DNA of 64,000 nucleotides from Eurosta solidaginis. Its lineage: Eukaryota; Arthropoda; Insecta; Diptera; Tephritidae. Location of the stretch: the NCBI RefSeq assembly GCF_040869045.1, contig NW_027136909.1, forward strand, positions 558,001 through 622,000, written 5' to 3'. Both the position numbers and the translations under genes were made by a program. The notes below the pieces were generated by a model. That model ran no database searches. It was not told the DNA's origin and saw only the letters and a program-made list of their open reading frames with translations. Below are positions 38,466 through 50,465 of the stretch, one piece after another. Position 1 is the stretch's first letter. Each line of letters begins with the position of its first letter.

Positions 38466-41400
38466 TTTTGCAGATGGTAGGTATTTATGTGTATATTAAT
38501 CCACAAGCTGATCTAAGCTTCTATCGTTAACAGTTCAATTTCTACGTTATAGTGGGTGGGGTTAACCGACTAAAAGGGATAATTATACATATCTATTGAA
38601 CCAAGAAAAATAGAATCGAATTTATTTTTGCAGATGGTAGGTTTTTATGTGTGCATTAATCCACAAGCTGATGAAAGGTTCTATCGCTAACGGTTCAATT
38701 TCTACGTCATACTGGGTGGGGTTAACCGACTAAAAGGGAAAAGTGTCCATATCTATTGAACCAAGCAAGATAGAATCGATTTTATTTTTGCAGATGGTAG
38801 GTTTTTATGTGTATATTAATCCACAAGCTGATGCAAGGTTCTATCGTTAATGGTTCAATTTCTACGTCAAAGTGGATGGGGTTAACTGACTAAAAGGGAT
38901 AAGTGTCCATATCTATTGTGGGTGGGGTTAACCGACTAAAAGGGATAAGTGTCCATATCTATTGAACCAAGCAAGATAGAATCGATTTTGTTTTTGCAGA
39001 TGATAGGTTTTTATGTGTGTATTAATCCACAACTTGATCCAAGGTTCTATCGTTAACGGTTCAATTTATACGTCAAAGTGGGTTGGGTTAACCGACTAAA
39101 AGGGATAAGTGTCCATATCTATTGAACCAAGCAAGATAAAATCGATTTTGGTTTTGCAAATGATAGGCTTTAATGTGTGTATTAATCCACAAGCTGATAC
39201 AAGGTTCTATCGTTAACGGTTCAATTTCTACGTCAAAGTGGATGGGATTAACCGACTAAAAGGGATAAGTGTCCATATCTATTGTGGGTGGGGTTAACCG
39301 ACTAAAAGGGAGCAAGATAGAATCGATTTTCTTTTTGCAGATGATAGCTTTTATGTGTATATTAATCCACAAGCTGATACAAGGTTCTATCGTTAACGGT
39401 TCAATTTCTACGTCAAAGTGGATGGAATTAACCGACTAAAAGGGATAAGTGTCCATATCTATTGTGGGTGGGGTTAACCGACTAAAAGGGATAAGTGTCC
39501 ATATCTATTGAACCAAGCAAGATAGAATCGATTTTGTTTTTGCAGATGATAGGTTTTTATTTGTATATTAATCCACGAGCTGATACAAGGTTCTATCGTT
39601 AAAGGTTCAATTTCTACGTCAAAGTGGATGGGATTAACCGACTAAAAGGGATAAGTGTCCATATCTATTGAACCAAGCAAGATAGAATCGATTTTCTTTT
39701 TGCAGATGATATGTTTTTATGTGTATATTAATCCACAACCTGATCTAAGGTTCTATCGTTAACGGTTCAATTTATACGTCAAAGTGGATGGGATTAACCG
39801 ACTAAAAGGGATAAGTGTCAATATCTATTGTGGGTGGGGTTAACCGGCAAAAAGGGATAAGTGTCCATATCTATTGAACCAAGCAAGATAGAATCGATTT
39901 TCTTTTTGCAGATGATAGGTTTTTATGTGTATATTAATCCACAACCTGATCTAAGGTTCTATCGTTAACGGTTCAATTTATACGTCAAAGTGGATGGGGT
40001 TAACCGACTAAAAGGGATAAGTGTCCATATCTACTGAACCAAACAAGATAGAATCGATTTTGTTTTTGCAGATGATAGTTTTTTATGTGTATATTAATCC
40101 ACAAGCTGATCCAAGGTTCTATCGCTAACGGTTCAATTTCTACGTCAAAGTGGATGGGGTTAACCGACTAAAAGGGATAAGTGTCCATATCTATTGTGGG
40201 TGGGGTTGACCGACTAAAAGGGATAAGTGTCCATATCTATTGAACCAAGCAAAATAGAATCGAATTTATTTTTGCAGATGGTAGGTTTTTATGTGTATAT
40301 TAATCCACAAGCTTACCCAAGGTTCCATCGCTAACGTTTCCATTTCTACGTCATACTGCGTGGGGTTGACCGACTAAAAGGGATAAGTGTCCATATCTAT
40401 TGAACCAAGCAAGACAGAATCGAATTTATTTTTGCAGATGGTAGGTTTTTATGTGTACATTAATCCACAAGCTGATGAAAGGTTCTATCGCTAACGGTTC
40501 AATTTCTACGCCAAAGTGGATGGGGTTAACCGACTAAAAGTGATAAGTGTCCATATCTATTGTGGGTGGGGTTAACCGGCAAAAAGGGATAAGTGTCCAT
40601 ATCTATTGAACCAAGCAAGATAGAATCGATTTTGTTTTTGCAGATGATAGGTTTTTATGTGTATATTAATCCACAAGCTGATCCAAGGCTCTATCGTTAA
40701 CGGTTCAATTTATACGTCAAAGTGCGTGAGGTTAACCGACTAAAAGGGATAAGTATCCATATCTATTGAACCAAGCAAGATAGAGTCGATTTTTTTTTTT
40801 TGAAGCTGATAGTGTTTTATGTGTATATAAACCCACAAGCCGATACAAGGTTCTATCGTTAACGGTTCAATTTCTACGTCGAAGTGGATGGGGTTAACCG
40901 GCTAAAAGGGATAAGTGTCCATATCTATTGTGGGTGGGGTTAACCGACAAAAAGGGATAAGTGTCCATATCTACTGAACCAAACAAGATAGAATCGATTT
41001 TGTTTTTGCAGATGATAGCTTTTTATGTGTATATTAATCCACAAGCTGATCCAAGGTTCTATTCCTAACGGTTCAATTTATACGTCAAAGTGGGTGGGGT
41101 TAACCGACTAAAAGGGATAAGTGTCCATATCTATTGAACCAAGCAAGATAAAATCGATTTTGGTTTTGCAAATGATAGGCTTTAATGTGTGTATTAATCC
41201 ACAAGCTGATACAAGGTTCTATCGTTAACGGTTCAATTTCTACGTCAAAGTGGATGGGATTAACCGACTAAAAGGGATAAGTGTCCATATCTATTGTGGG
41301 TGGGGTTAACCGACTAAAAGGGAGCAAGATAGAATCGATTTTCTTTTTCAGATGATAGGTTTTATGTGTATATTAATCCACAAGCTGATACAAGGTTCTA

Positions 41401-41850
41401 TCGTTAACGGTTCAATTTCTACGTCAAAGTGGATGGGATTAACCGACTAAAAGGGATAAGTGTCCATATCTATTGTGGGTGGGGTTAACCGACTAAAAGG
41501 GATAAGTGTCCATATCTATTGAACCAAGCAAGATAGAATCGATTTTGTTTTTGCAGATGATAGGGTTTTATTTGTATATTAATCCACGAGCTGATACAAG
41601 GTTCTATCGTTAAAGGTTCAATTTCTACGTCAAAGTGGATGAGATTAACCGACTAAAAGGGATAAGTGTCCATATCTATTGAACCAAGCAAGATAGAATC
41701 TTTTTTCTTTTTGCAGATGATAGGTTTTTATGTGTATATTAATCCACAACCTGATCCAAGGTTCTATCGTTAACGGTTCAATTTATACGTCAAAGTGGAT
41801 GGGATTAACCGACTAAAAGGGATAAGTGTCCATATCTATTGTGGGTGGGG
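38466..41850. repeat. 4,181-bp-offset duplication, copy 2
   Basis: Partner block with the same marker order. It restores tatcgctaacgg at about 40,120 where copy 1 has tatcgccaacgg, so either copy 1 mutated after the event or this copy was corrected. Other private changes include ccacaacttgatcc (about 39,027) and gatatgttttt (about 39,708). Confidence 0.86.
39471..41847. repeat. 2,377-bp tandem duplication, copy 1
   Basis: Markers gcttaccc (40,312), poly-T (40,790) and gagcaag (41,322) each recur 2,377 bp downstream and the two copies abut. It overlaps copy 2 of the 4,181-bp duplication, so it must have happened after or together with that event. Confidence 0.86.
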
Positions 41851-44224
41851 TTAACCGACTAAAAGGGATAAGTGTCCATATCTATTGAACCAAGCAAGAT
41901 AGAATCGATTTTGTTTTTGCAGATGATAGGTTTTTATTTGTATATTAATCCACGAGCTGATACAAGGTTCTATCGTTAAAGGTTCAATTTCTACGTCAAA
42001 GTGGATGGGATTAACCGACTAAAAGGGATAAGTGTCCATATCTATTGAACCAAGCAAGATAGAATCGATTTTCTTTTTGCAGATGATAGGTTTTTATGTG
42101 TATATTAATCCACAATCTGATCTAAGGTTCTATCGTTAACGGTTCAATTTATACGTCAAAGTGGATGGGATTAACCGACTAAAAGGGATAAGTGTCAATA
42201 TCTATTGTGGGTGGGGTTAACCGGCAAAAAGGGATAAGTGTCCATATCTATTGAACCAAGCAAGATAGAATCGATTTTCTTTTTGCAGATGATAGGTTTT
42301 TATGTGTATATTAATCCACAACCTGATCTAAGGTTCTATCGTTAACGGTTCAATTTATACGTCAAAGTGGATGGGGTTAACCGACTAAAAGGGATAAGTG
42401 TCCATATCTACTGAACCAAACAAGATAGAATCGATTTTGTTTTTGCAGATGATAGTTTTTTATGTGTATATTAATCCACAAGCTGATCCAAGGTTCTATC
42501 GCTAACGGTTCAATTTCTACGTCAAAGTGGATGGGGTTAACCGACTAAAAGGGATAAGTGTCCATATCTATTGTGGGTGGGGTTGACCGACTAAAAGGGA
42601 TAAGTGTCCATATCTATTGAACCAAGCAAAATAGAATCGAATTTATTTTTGCAGATGGTAGGTTTTTATGTGTATATTAATCCACAAGCTTACCCAAGGT
42701 TCCATCGCTAACGTTTCCATTTCTACGTCATACTGCGTGGGGTTGACCGACTAAAAGGGATAAGTGTCCATATCTATTGAACCAAGCAAGACAGAATCGA
42801 ATTTATTTTTGCAGATGGTAGGTTTTTATGTGTACATTAATCCACAAGCTGATGAAAGGTTCTATCGCTAACGGTTCAATTTCTGCGCCAAAGTGGATGG
42901 GGTTAACCGACTAAAAGTGATAAGTGTCCATATCTATTGTGGGTGGGGTTAACCGGCAAAAAGGGATAAGTGTCCATATCTATTGAACCAAGCAAGATAG
43001 AATCGATTTTGTTTTTGCAGATGATAGGTTTTTATGTGTATATTAATCCACAAGCTGATCCAAGGCTCTATCGTTAACGGTTCAATTTATACGTCAAAGT
43101 GCGTGAGGTTAACCGACTAAAAGGGATAAGTATCCATATCTATTGAACCAAGCAAGATAGAGTCGATTTTTTTTTTTTGAAGCTGATAGTGTTTTATGTG
43201 TATATAAACCCACAAGCCGATACAAGGTTCTATCGTTAACGGTTCAATTTCTACGTCGAAGTGGATGGGGTTAACCGGCTAAAAGGGATAAGTGTCCATA
43301 TCTATTGTGGGTGGGGTTAACCGACAAAAAGGGATAAGTGTCCATATCTACTGAACCAAACAAGATAGAATCGATTTTGTTTTTGCAGATGATAGTTTTT
43401 TATGTGTATATTAATCCACAAGCTGATCCAAGGTTCTATTCCTAACGGTTCAATTTATACGTCAAAGTGGGTGGGGTTAACCGACTAAAAGGGATAAGTG
43501 TCCATATCTATTGAACCAAGCAAGATAAAATCGATTTTGGTTTTGCAAATGATAGGCTTTAATGTGTGTATTAATCCACAAGCTGATACAAGGTTCTATC
43601 GTTAACGGTTCAATTTCTACGTCAAAGTGGATGGGATTAACCGACTAAAAGGGATAAGTGTCCATATCTATTGTGGGTGGGGTTAACCGACTAAAAGGGA
43701 GCAAGATTGAATCGATTTTCTTTTTCAGATGATAGGTTTTATGTGTATATTAATCAACAAGCTGATACAAGGTTCTATCGTTAACGGTTCAATTTCTACG
43801 TCAAAGTGGATGGGATTAACCGACTAAAAGGGATAAGTGTCCATATCTATTGTGGGTGGGGTTAACCGACTAAAAGGGATAAGTGTCCATATCTATTGAA
43901 CCAAGCAAGATAGAATCGATTTTGTTTTTGCAGATGATAGGGATTTATTTGTATATTAATCCACGAGCTGATACAAGGTTCTATCGTTAAAGGTTCAATT
44001 TCTACGTCAAAGTGGATGAGATTAACCGACTAAAAGGGATAAGTGTCCATATCTATTGAACCAAGCAAGATAGAATCTTTTTTCTTTTTGCAGATGATAG
44101 GTTTTTATGTGTATATTAATCCACAACCTGATCCAAGGTTCTATCGTTAACGGTTCAATTTATACGTCAAAGTGGATGGGATTAACCGACTAAAAGGGAT
44201 AAGTGTCCATATCTATTGTGGGTG
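41848..44224. repeat. 2,377-bp tandem duplication, copy 2
   Basis: Markers at 42,689, 43,167 and 43,699. Private changes include ttctgcgcc (42,883), gcaagattgaatcg (43,701) and tagggatttattt (43,938). The join at 44,224 returns to a ccatatatattg monomer seen also near 29,600 and 37,690. Confidence 0.86.
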
Positions 44225-47200
44225 GGGTTAACCGACTAAAAGGATAAGTGTCCATATATATTGAACCAAGCAAGATAGAATCGATTTTATTCTTGCAGAT
44301 GGTAGGTTTTTATGTGTATATTAATCCACAAGCTGATCCAAGGTTCTATCGCTAACGGTTCAATTTCTACGTCAAAGTGGATGGGGTTAACCGACTAAAA
44401 GGGATAAGTGTCCATATCTATTGTGGGTGGGGTTAACCGACAAAAAGGGATAAGTGTCCATATCTATTGAACCAAGCAAGATAGAATCGATTTTGTTTTT
44501 GCAGATGATAGGTTTTTATGTGTATATTAATCCACAAGCTGATCCAAGGCTCTATCGTTAACGGTTCAATTTATACGTCAAAGTGGGTGAGGTTAACCGA
44601 CTAAAAGGGATAAGTATCCATATCTATTGAACCAAGCAAGATAGAATCTTTTTTCTTTTTGCAGATGATAGGTTTTTATGTGTATATTAATCCACAACCT
44701 GATCCAAGGTTCTATCGTTAACGGTTAAATTTCTACGTCAAAGTGGATGGGGTTAACCGGGTAAAAGGGATAAGTGTCCATATCTATTGTGGGTGGGGTT
44801 AACCGACAAAAAGGGATAAGTGTCCATATCTACTGAACCAAACAAGATAGAATCGATTTTGTTTTCGCAGATGATAGGTTTTTATGTGTATATTAATCCA
44901 CAAGCTGATCCAAGGTTCTATTACTAACGGTTCAATTTCTACGTCAAAGTGCTTGGGGTTAACCGACTAAAAGGGATAAGTGTCCATATCTATTGAACCA
45001 AGCAAGATAGAATCGATTTTATTTTTGCAGATGGTAGGTATTTATGTGTATATTAATCCACAAGCTGATCTAAGCTTCTATCGTTAACAGTTCAATTTCT
45101 ACGTTATAGTGGGTGGGGTTAACCGACTAAAAGGGATAATTATACATATCTATTGAACCAAGCAAAATAGAATCGAATTTATTTTTGCAGATGGTAGGTT
45201 TTTATGTGTACATTAATCCACAAGCTGATGAAAGGTTCTATCGCTAACGGTTCAATTTCTACGTCATACTGGGTGGGGTTGACCGACTAAAAGGGATAAG
45301 CGTCCATATCTATTGAACCAAGCAAGATAGAACCGATTTTATTTTTGCATATGGTAGGTAGTTATGTGTATATTAATCCACATGCTGATCTAAGCTTCTA
45401 TCGTTAACGGTTCTATTTCTACGTTATAGTGGGTGGGGTTAACCGACTAAAAGGGATAATTATACATATCTATTAAACCAAGCAAAATAGAATCGAATTT
45501 ATTTTTGCAGATGTTAGGTTTTTATGTGTGTATTAATCCACAAGCTCATACAAGGCTCTATCGTTAACGGTTCAATTTCTACGTCAAAGTGGGTGGGGTT
45601 AACCGACTAAAAGGATAAGTGTCCATATATATTGAACCAAGCAAGATAGAATCGATTTTATTCTTGCAGATGGTAGGTTTTTATGTGTATATTAATCCAC
45701 AAGCTGATCCAAGGTTCTATCGCTAACGGTTCAATTTCTACGTCAAAGTGGATGGGGTTAACCGACTAAAAGGGATAAGTGTCCATATCTATTGTGGGTG
45801 GGGTTGACCGACTAAAAGGGATAAGTGTCCATATCTATTGAACCAAGCAAAATAGAATCAAATTTATTTTTGCAGATGGTAGGTTTTTATGTGTATATTA
45901 ATCCACAAGCTGATCCAAGGCTCTATCGTTAACGGTTCAATTTCTACGTTATAGTGGGTGGGGTTAACCGACTAAAAGGGATAATTATACATATCTATTG
46001 AACCAAGACAAATAGAATCGAATTTATTTTTGCAGATGGTAGGTTTTTATGTGTGCATTAATCCACAAGCTGATGAAAGGTTCTATCGCTAACGGTTCAA
46101 TTTCTACGTCATACTGGGTGGGGTTAACCGACTAAAAGGGAAAAGTGTCCATATCTATTGAACCAAGCAAGATAGAATCGATTTTATTTTTGCAGATGGT
46201 AGGTTTTTATGTGTATATTAATCCACAAGCTGATGCAAGGTTCTATCGTTAATGGTTCAATTTCTACGTCAAAGTGGATGGGGTTAACTGACTAAAAGGG
46301 ATAAGTGTCCATATCTATTGTGGGTGGGGTTAACCGACTAAAAGGGATAAGTGTCCATATCTATTGAACCAAGCAAGATAGAATCGATTTTGTTTTTGCA
46401 GATGATAGGTTTTTATGTGTGTATTAATCCACAACCTGATCCAAGGTTCTATCGTTAACGGTTCAATTTATACGTCAAAGTGGATGGGGTTAACCGGCTA
46501 AAAGGGATAAGTGTCCATATCTATTTTGGGTGGGGTTAACCGACAAAAAGGGATAAGTGTCCATATCTACTGAACCAAACAAGATAGAATCGATTTTGTT
46601 TTTGCAGATGATAGGTTTTTATGTGTATATTAATCCACAAGCTGATCCAAGGTTCTATTCCTAACGGTTCAATTTCTACGTCAAAGTGCTTGGGGTTAAC
46701 CGACTAAAAGGGATAAGTGTCCATATCTATTAAACCAAACAAGATAGAATCGATTTTATTTTTGCAGATGGTAGGTATTTATGTGTATATTAATCCACAA
46801 GCTGATCTAAGCTTCTATCGTTAACAGTTCAATTTCTACGTTATAGTGGGTGGGGTTAACCGACTAAAAGGGATAATTATACATATCTATTGAACCAAGA
46901 AAAATAGAATCGAATTTATTTTTGCAGATGGTAGGTTTTTATGTGTGCATTAATCAACAAGCTGATGAAAGGTTCTATCGCTAACGGTTCAATTTCTACG
47001 TCATACTGGGTGGGGTTAACCGACTAAAAGGGAAAAGTGTCCATATCTATTGAACCAAGCAAGATAGAATCGATTTTATTTTTGCAAATGGTAGGTTTTT
47101 ATGTGTATATTAATCCACAACCTGATCCAAGGTTCTATCGTTAATGGTACAATTTCTACGTCAAAGTGGATGGGGTTAACTGACTAAAAGGGATAAGTGT

Positions 47201-48130
47201 CCATATCTATTGTGGGTGGGGTTAACCGACTTAAAGGGATAAGTGTCCATATCTATTGAACCAAGCAAGATAGAATCGATTTTGTTTTTGCAGATGATAG
47301 GTTTTTATGTGTGTATTAATCCACAACCTGATCCAAGGTTCTATCGTTAACGGTTCAATTTATACGTCAAAGTGGGTGGGGTTAACCGACTAAAAGGGAT
47401 AAGTGTCCATATCTATTGAACCAAGCAAGATAAAATCGATTTTGGTTTTGCAAATGATAGGCTTTAATGTGTGTATTAATCCACAAGCTGATACAAGGTT
47501 CTATCGTTAACGGTTCAATTTCTACGTCAAAGTGGATGGGATTAACCGACTAAAAGGGATAAGTGTCCATATCTATTGTGGGTGGGGTTAACCGACTAAA
47601 AGGGAGCAAGATAGAATCGATTTTCTTTTTGCAGATGATAGGTTTTATGTGTATATTAAGCCACAAGCTGATACAAGGTTCTATCGTTAACGGTTCAATT
47701 TCTACGTCAAAGTGGATGGAATTAACCGACTAAAAGGGATAAATGTCCATATTTATTGTGGGTGGGGTTAACCGACTAAAAGGGATAAGTGTCCATATCT
47801 ATTGAACCAAGCAAGATAGAATCGATTTTGTTTTTGCAGATGATAGGTTTTTATTTGTATATTAATCCACGAGCTGATACAAGGTTCTATCGTTAAAGGT
47901 TCAATTTCTACGTCAAAGTGGATGGGATTAACCGACTAAAAGGGATAAGTGTCCATATCTATTGAACCAAGCAAGATAGAATCGATTTTCTTTTTGCAGA
48001 TGATAGGTTTTTATGTGTATATTAATCCACAACCTGATCTAAGGTTCTATCGTTAACGGTTCAATTTATACGTCAAAGTGGATGGGATTAACCGACTAAA
48101 AGGGATAAGTGTCAATATCTATTGTGGGTG
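42448..48130. repeat. 14,648-bp-offset duplication, right copy
   Basis: Partner of the block at the start of Domain III. It keeps the order of markers but replaces one poly-T monomer: at about 44,640 it reads atagaatcttttttctttt where the left copy (30,004) has an 11-T tract followed by gaagctg. It shares its first 1.8 kb with the 2,377-bp tandem duplication, so the two events overlap. The right end coincides with the end of Domain III. Confidence 0.85.
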
Positions 48131-49183
48131 GGGTTAACCGACTAAAAGGGATAAGTGTCCATATCTATTGAACCAAGCAAGATAGAATCGATTTTGTTTT
48201 TGCAGGTGATAGGTTTTTATGTGTATATTAATCCACAAGCTGATCCAAGGCTCTATCCTTAACGGTTCAATTTATACGTCAAAGTGGGTGAGGTTAACCG
48301 ACTAAAAGGGATAAGTATCCATATCTATTGAACCAAGCAAGATAGAGTCGATTTTTTTTTTCGAAGCTGATAGGTTTTTATGTGTATATAAACCCACAAG
48401 CCGATACAAGGTTCTATCGTTAACGGTTCAATTTCTACGTCAAAGTGGATGGGGTTAACCGGCTAAAAGGGATAAGTGTCCATATCTATTGTGGGTGGGG
48501 TTAACCGACAAAAATTGATAAGTGTCCATATCTACTGAACCAAACAAGATAGAATCGATTTTGTTTTTGCAGATAATAGGTTTTTATGTGTATATTAATC
48601 CACAAGCTGATCCAAGGTTCTATTCCTAACGGTTCAATTTCTACGTCAAAGTGCTTGGGGTTAACCGACTAAAAGGGATAAGTGTCCATATCTATTGAAC
48701 CAAGCAAGATAGAATCGATTTTATTTTTGCAGATGGTAGGTACTTATGTGTATATTAATTCACAAGCTGATCTAAGCTTCTATCGTTAACAGTTCAATTT
48801 CTACGTTATAGTGGGTGGGGTTAACCGACTAAAAGGGATAATTATACATATCTATTGAACCAAGCAAAATAGAATCGAATTTATTTTTGCAGATGGTAGG
48901 TTTTTATGTGTGCATTAATCCACAAGCTGATGAAAGGTTCTATCGCTAACGGTTCAATTTCTACGTCATACTGGGTGGGGTTAACCGACTAAAAGGGAAA
49001 AGTGTCCATATCTATTGAACCAAGCAAGATAGAATCGATTTTATTTTTGCAGATGGTAGGTTTTTATGTGTATATTAATCCACAAGCTGATGCAAGGTTC
49101 TATCGTTAACGGTTCAATTTCTACGTCAAAGTGGATGGGGTTAACCGACTAAAACGGATAAGTGTCCATATCTATTGTGGGTG

Positions 49184-50465
49184 GGGTTAACCGACTAAAA
49201 GGGATAAGTGTCCATATCTATTGAACCAAGCAAGATAGAATCGATTTTGTTTTTGCAGGTGATAGGTTTTTATGGGTATATTAATCCACAACCTGATCCA
49301 AGGTTCTATCGTTAACGGTTCAATTTATACGTCAAAGTGGGTGGGGTTAACCGACTAAAAGGGATAAGTGTCCATATCTATTGTGGGTGGGGTTAACAGA
49401 CTAAAAGGGATAAGTGTCCATATCTATTGAACCAAGCAAGATAAAATCGATTTTGGTTTTGCAAATGATAGGCTTTAATGTGTGTATTAATCCACAAGCT
49501 GATACAAGGTTCTATCGTTAACGGTTCAATTTCTACGTCAAAGTGGATGGGATTAACCGACTAAAAGGGATAAGTGTCCATATCTATATTGGGTGGGGTT
49601 AACCGACTAAAAGGGATAAGTGTCCATATCTATTGAACCAAGCAAGATAGAATCGATTTTGTTTTTGCAGGTGATAGGTTTTTATGTGTATATTAATCCA
49701 AAACCTGATCCAAGGTTCTATCGTTAACGGTTCAATTTATACGTCAAAGTGGGTGGGGTTAACCGACTAAAAGGGATAAGTGTCCATATCTATTGTGGGT
49801 GGGGTTAACCGACTAAAAGGGATAAGTGTCCATATCTATTGAACCAAGCAAGATAAAATCGATTTTGGTTTTGCAAATGATAGGCTTTAATGTGTGTATT
49901 AATCCACAAGCTGATACAAGGTTCTATCGTTAACGGTTCAATTTCTACGTCAAAGTGGATGGGATTAACCGACTAAAAGGGATAAGTGTCCATAACTATA
50001 TTGGGTGGGGTTAACCGACTAAAAGGGATAAGTGTCCATATCTATATTGGGTGGGGTTAACCGACTAAAAGGGATAAGTGTCCATATCTATTGAACCAAG
50101 CAAGATAGAATCGATTTTGTTTTTGCAGATGATAGGTTTTTATGTGTACATTAATCCACAAGCTGATACAAGGTTCTATCGTTAACGGTTCAATTTCCAC
50201 GTCAAAGTGAATGGGGTTAACCGACTAAAAGGGATAAGTGTCCATATCTATTGTGGGTGGGGTTAACCGACTAAAAGGGATAAGTGTCCATATCTATTGA
50301 ACCAAGCAAGATAAAATCGATTTTGGTTTTGCAAATGATAGGCTTTAATGTGTGTATTAATCCACAAGCTGATACAAGGTTCTATCGTTAACGGTTCAAT
50401 TTCTACGTCAAAGTGGATGGGATTAACCGACTAAAAGGGATAAGTGTCCATATCTATATTGGGTG
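49184..50465. repeat. 412-bp higher-order repeat, about three copies
   Basis: One unit is full monomer (160) + short unit (46) + second-type full monomer (160) + short unit (46). Copy 1 is 49,184-49,595, copy 2 is 49,596-50,007, then one extra short unit (50,008-50,053), and copy 3 is 50,054-50,465. The second short unit of each copy ends ctatattgggtg rather than ctattgtgggtg, which marks it as a fixed position in the unit. The third copy begins with a gcagatgatagg monomer. Confidence 0.9.
49962..50053. repeat. Tandem doublet of 46-bp units
   Basis: Two short units stand back to back (49,962-50,007 and 50,008-50,053), both ending atattgggtg. It is the only place in the window where I see short units adjacent to each other. 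The first reads ccataactatat, the second ccatatctatat. Confidence 0.9.

Larger units (their letters stand above)
27800..48130. repeat. Domain III: mosaic of nested duplications rich in short units
   Basis: Four marker lesions recur here: 46-bp units (about 55), gagcaag 25-bp-deletion monomers, poly-T monomers, and a gcttacccaagg monomer (cttaccc at 28,041, 33,961, 36,131, 40,312, 42,689). Their spacings fall on a few offsets: 2,170, 2,377, 4,181, 8,091 and 14,648 bp. That pattern means the region was assembled by repeated block copying from a small founder set. Full monomers ending gtggatg followed by a short unit form a common 206-bp module. Confidence 0.9.
27886..48130. repeat. 46-bp short satellite units of Domain III
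   Basis: Starts by my reading: 28252, 28620, 28986, 29165, 29531, 29736, 30104, 31110, 31636, 31842, 32528, 32894, 33074, 33440, 33806, 34172, 34698, 35064, 35244, 35610, 35976, 36342, 36711, 37077, 37256, 37622, 37827, 38193, 38879, 39245, 39425, 39791, 40157, 40523, 40891, 41257, 41436, 41802, 42168, 42534, 42900, 43268, 43634, 43813, 44179, 44384, 44750, 45755, 46281, 46487, 47173, 47539, 47719, 48085. Typical spacings are 366 (160+160+46), 206 and about 180 bp (46 plus a 25-bp-deleted monomer). Many begin ggattaaccg or gaattaaccg. Confidence 0.9.

Noticed and set aside
27800..48130. A regular single-size higher-order repeat over Domain III
   Set aside because: Marker spacings take several values (2,170, 2,377, 4,181, 8,091, 14,648 bp), so one fixed period does not describe it; treated as nested block duplications.
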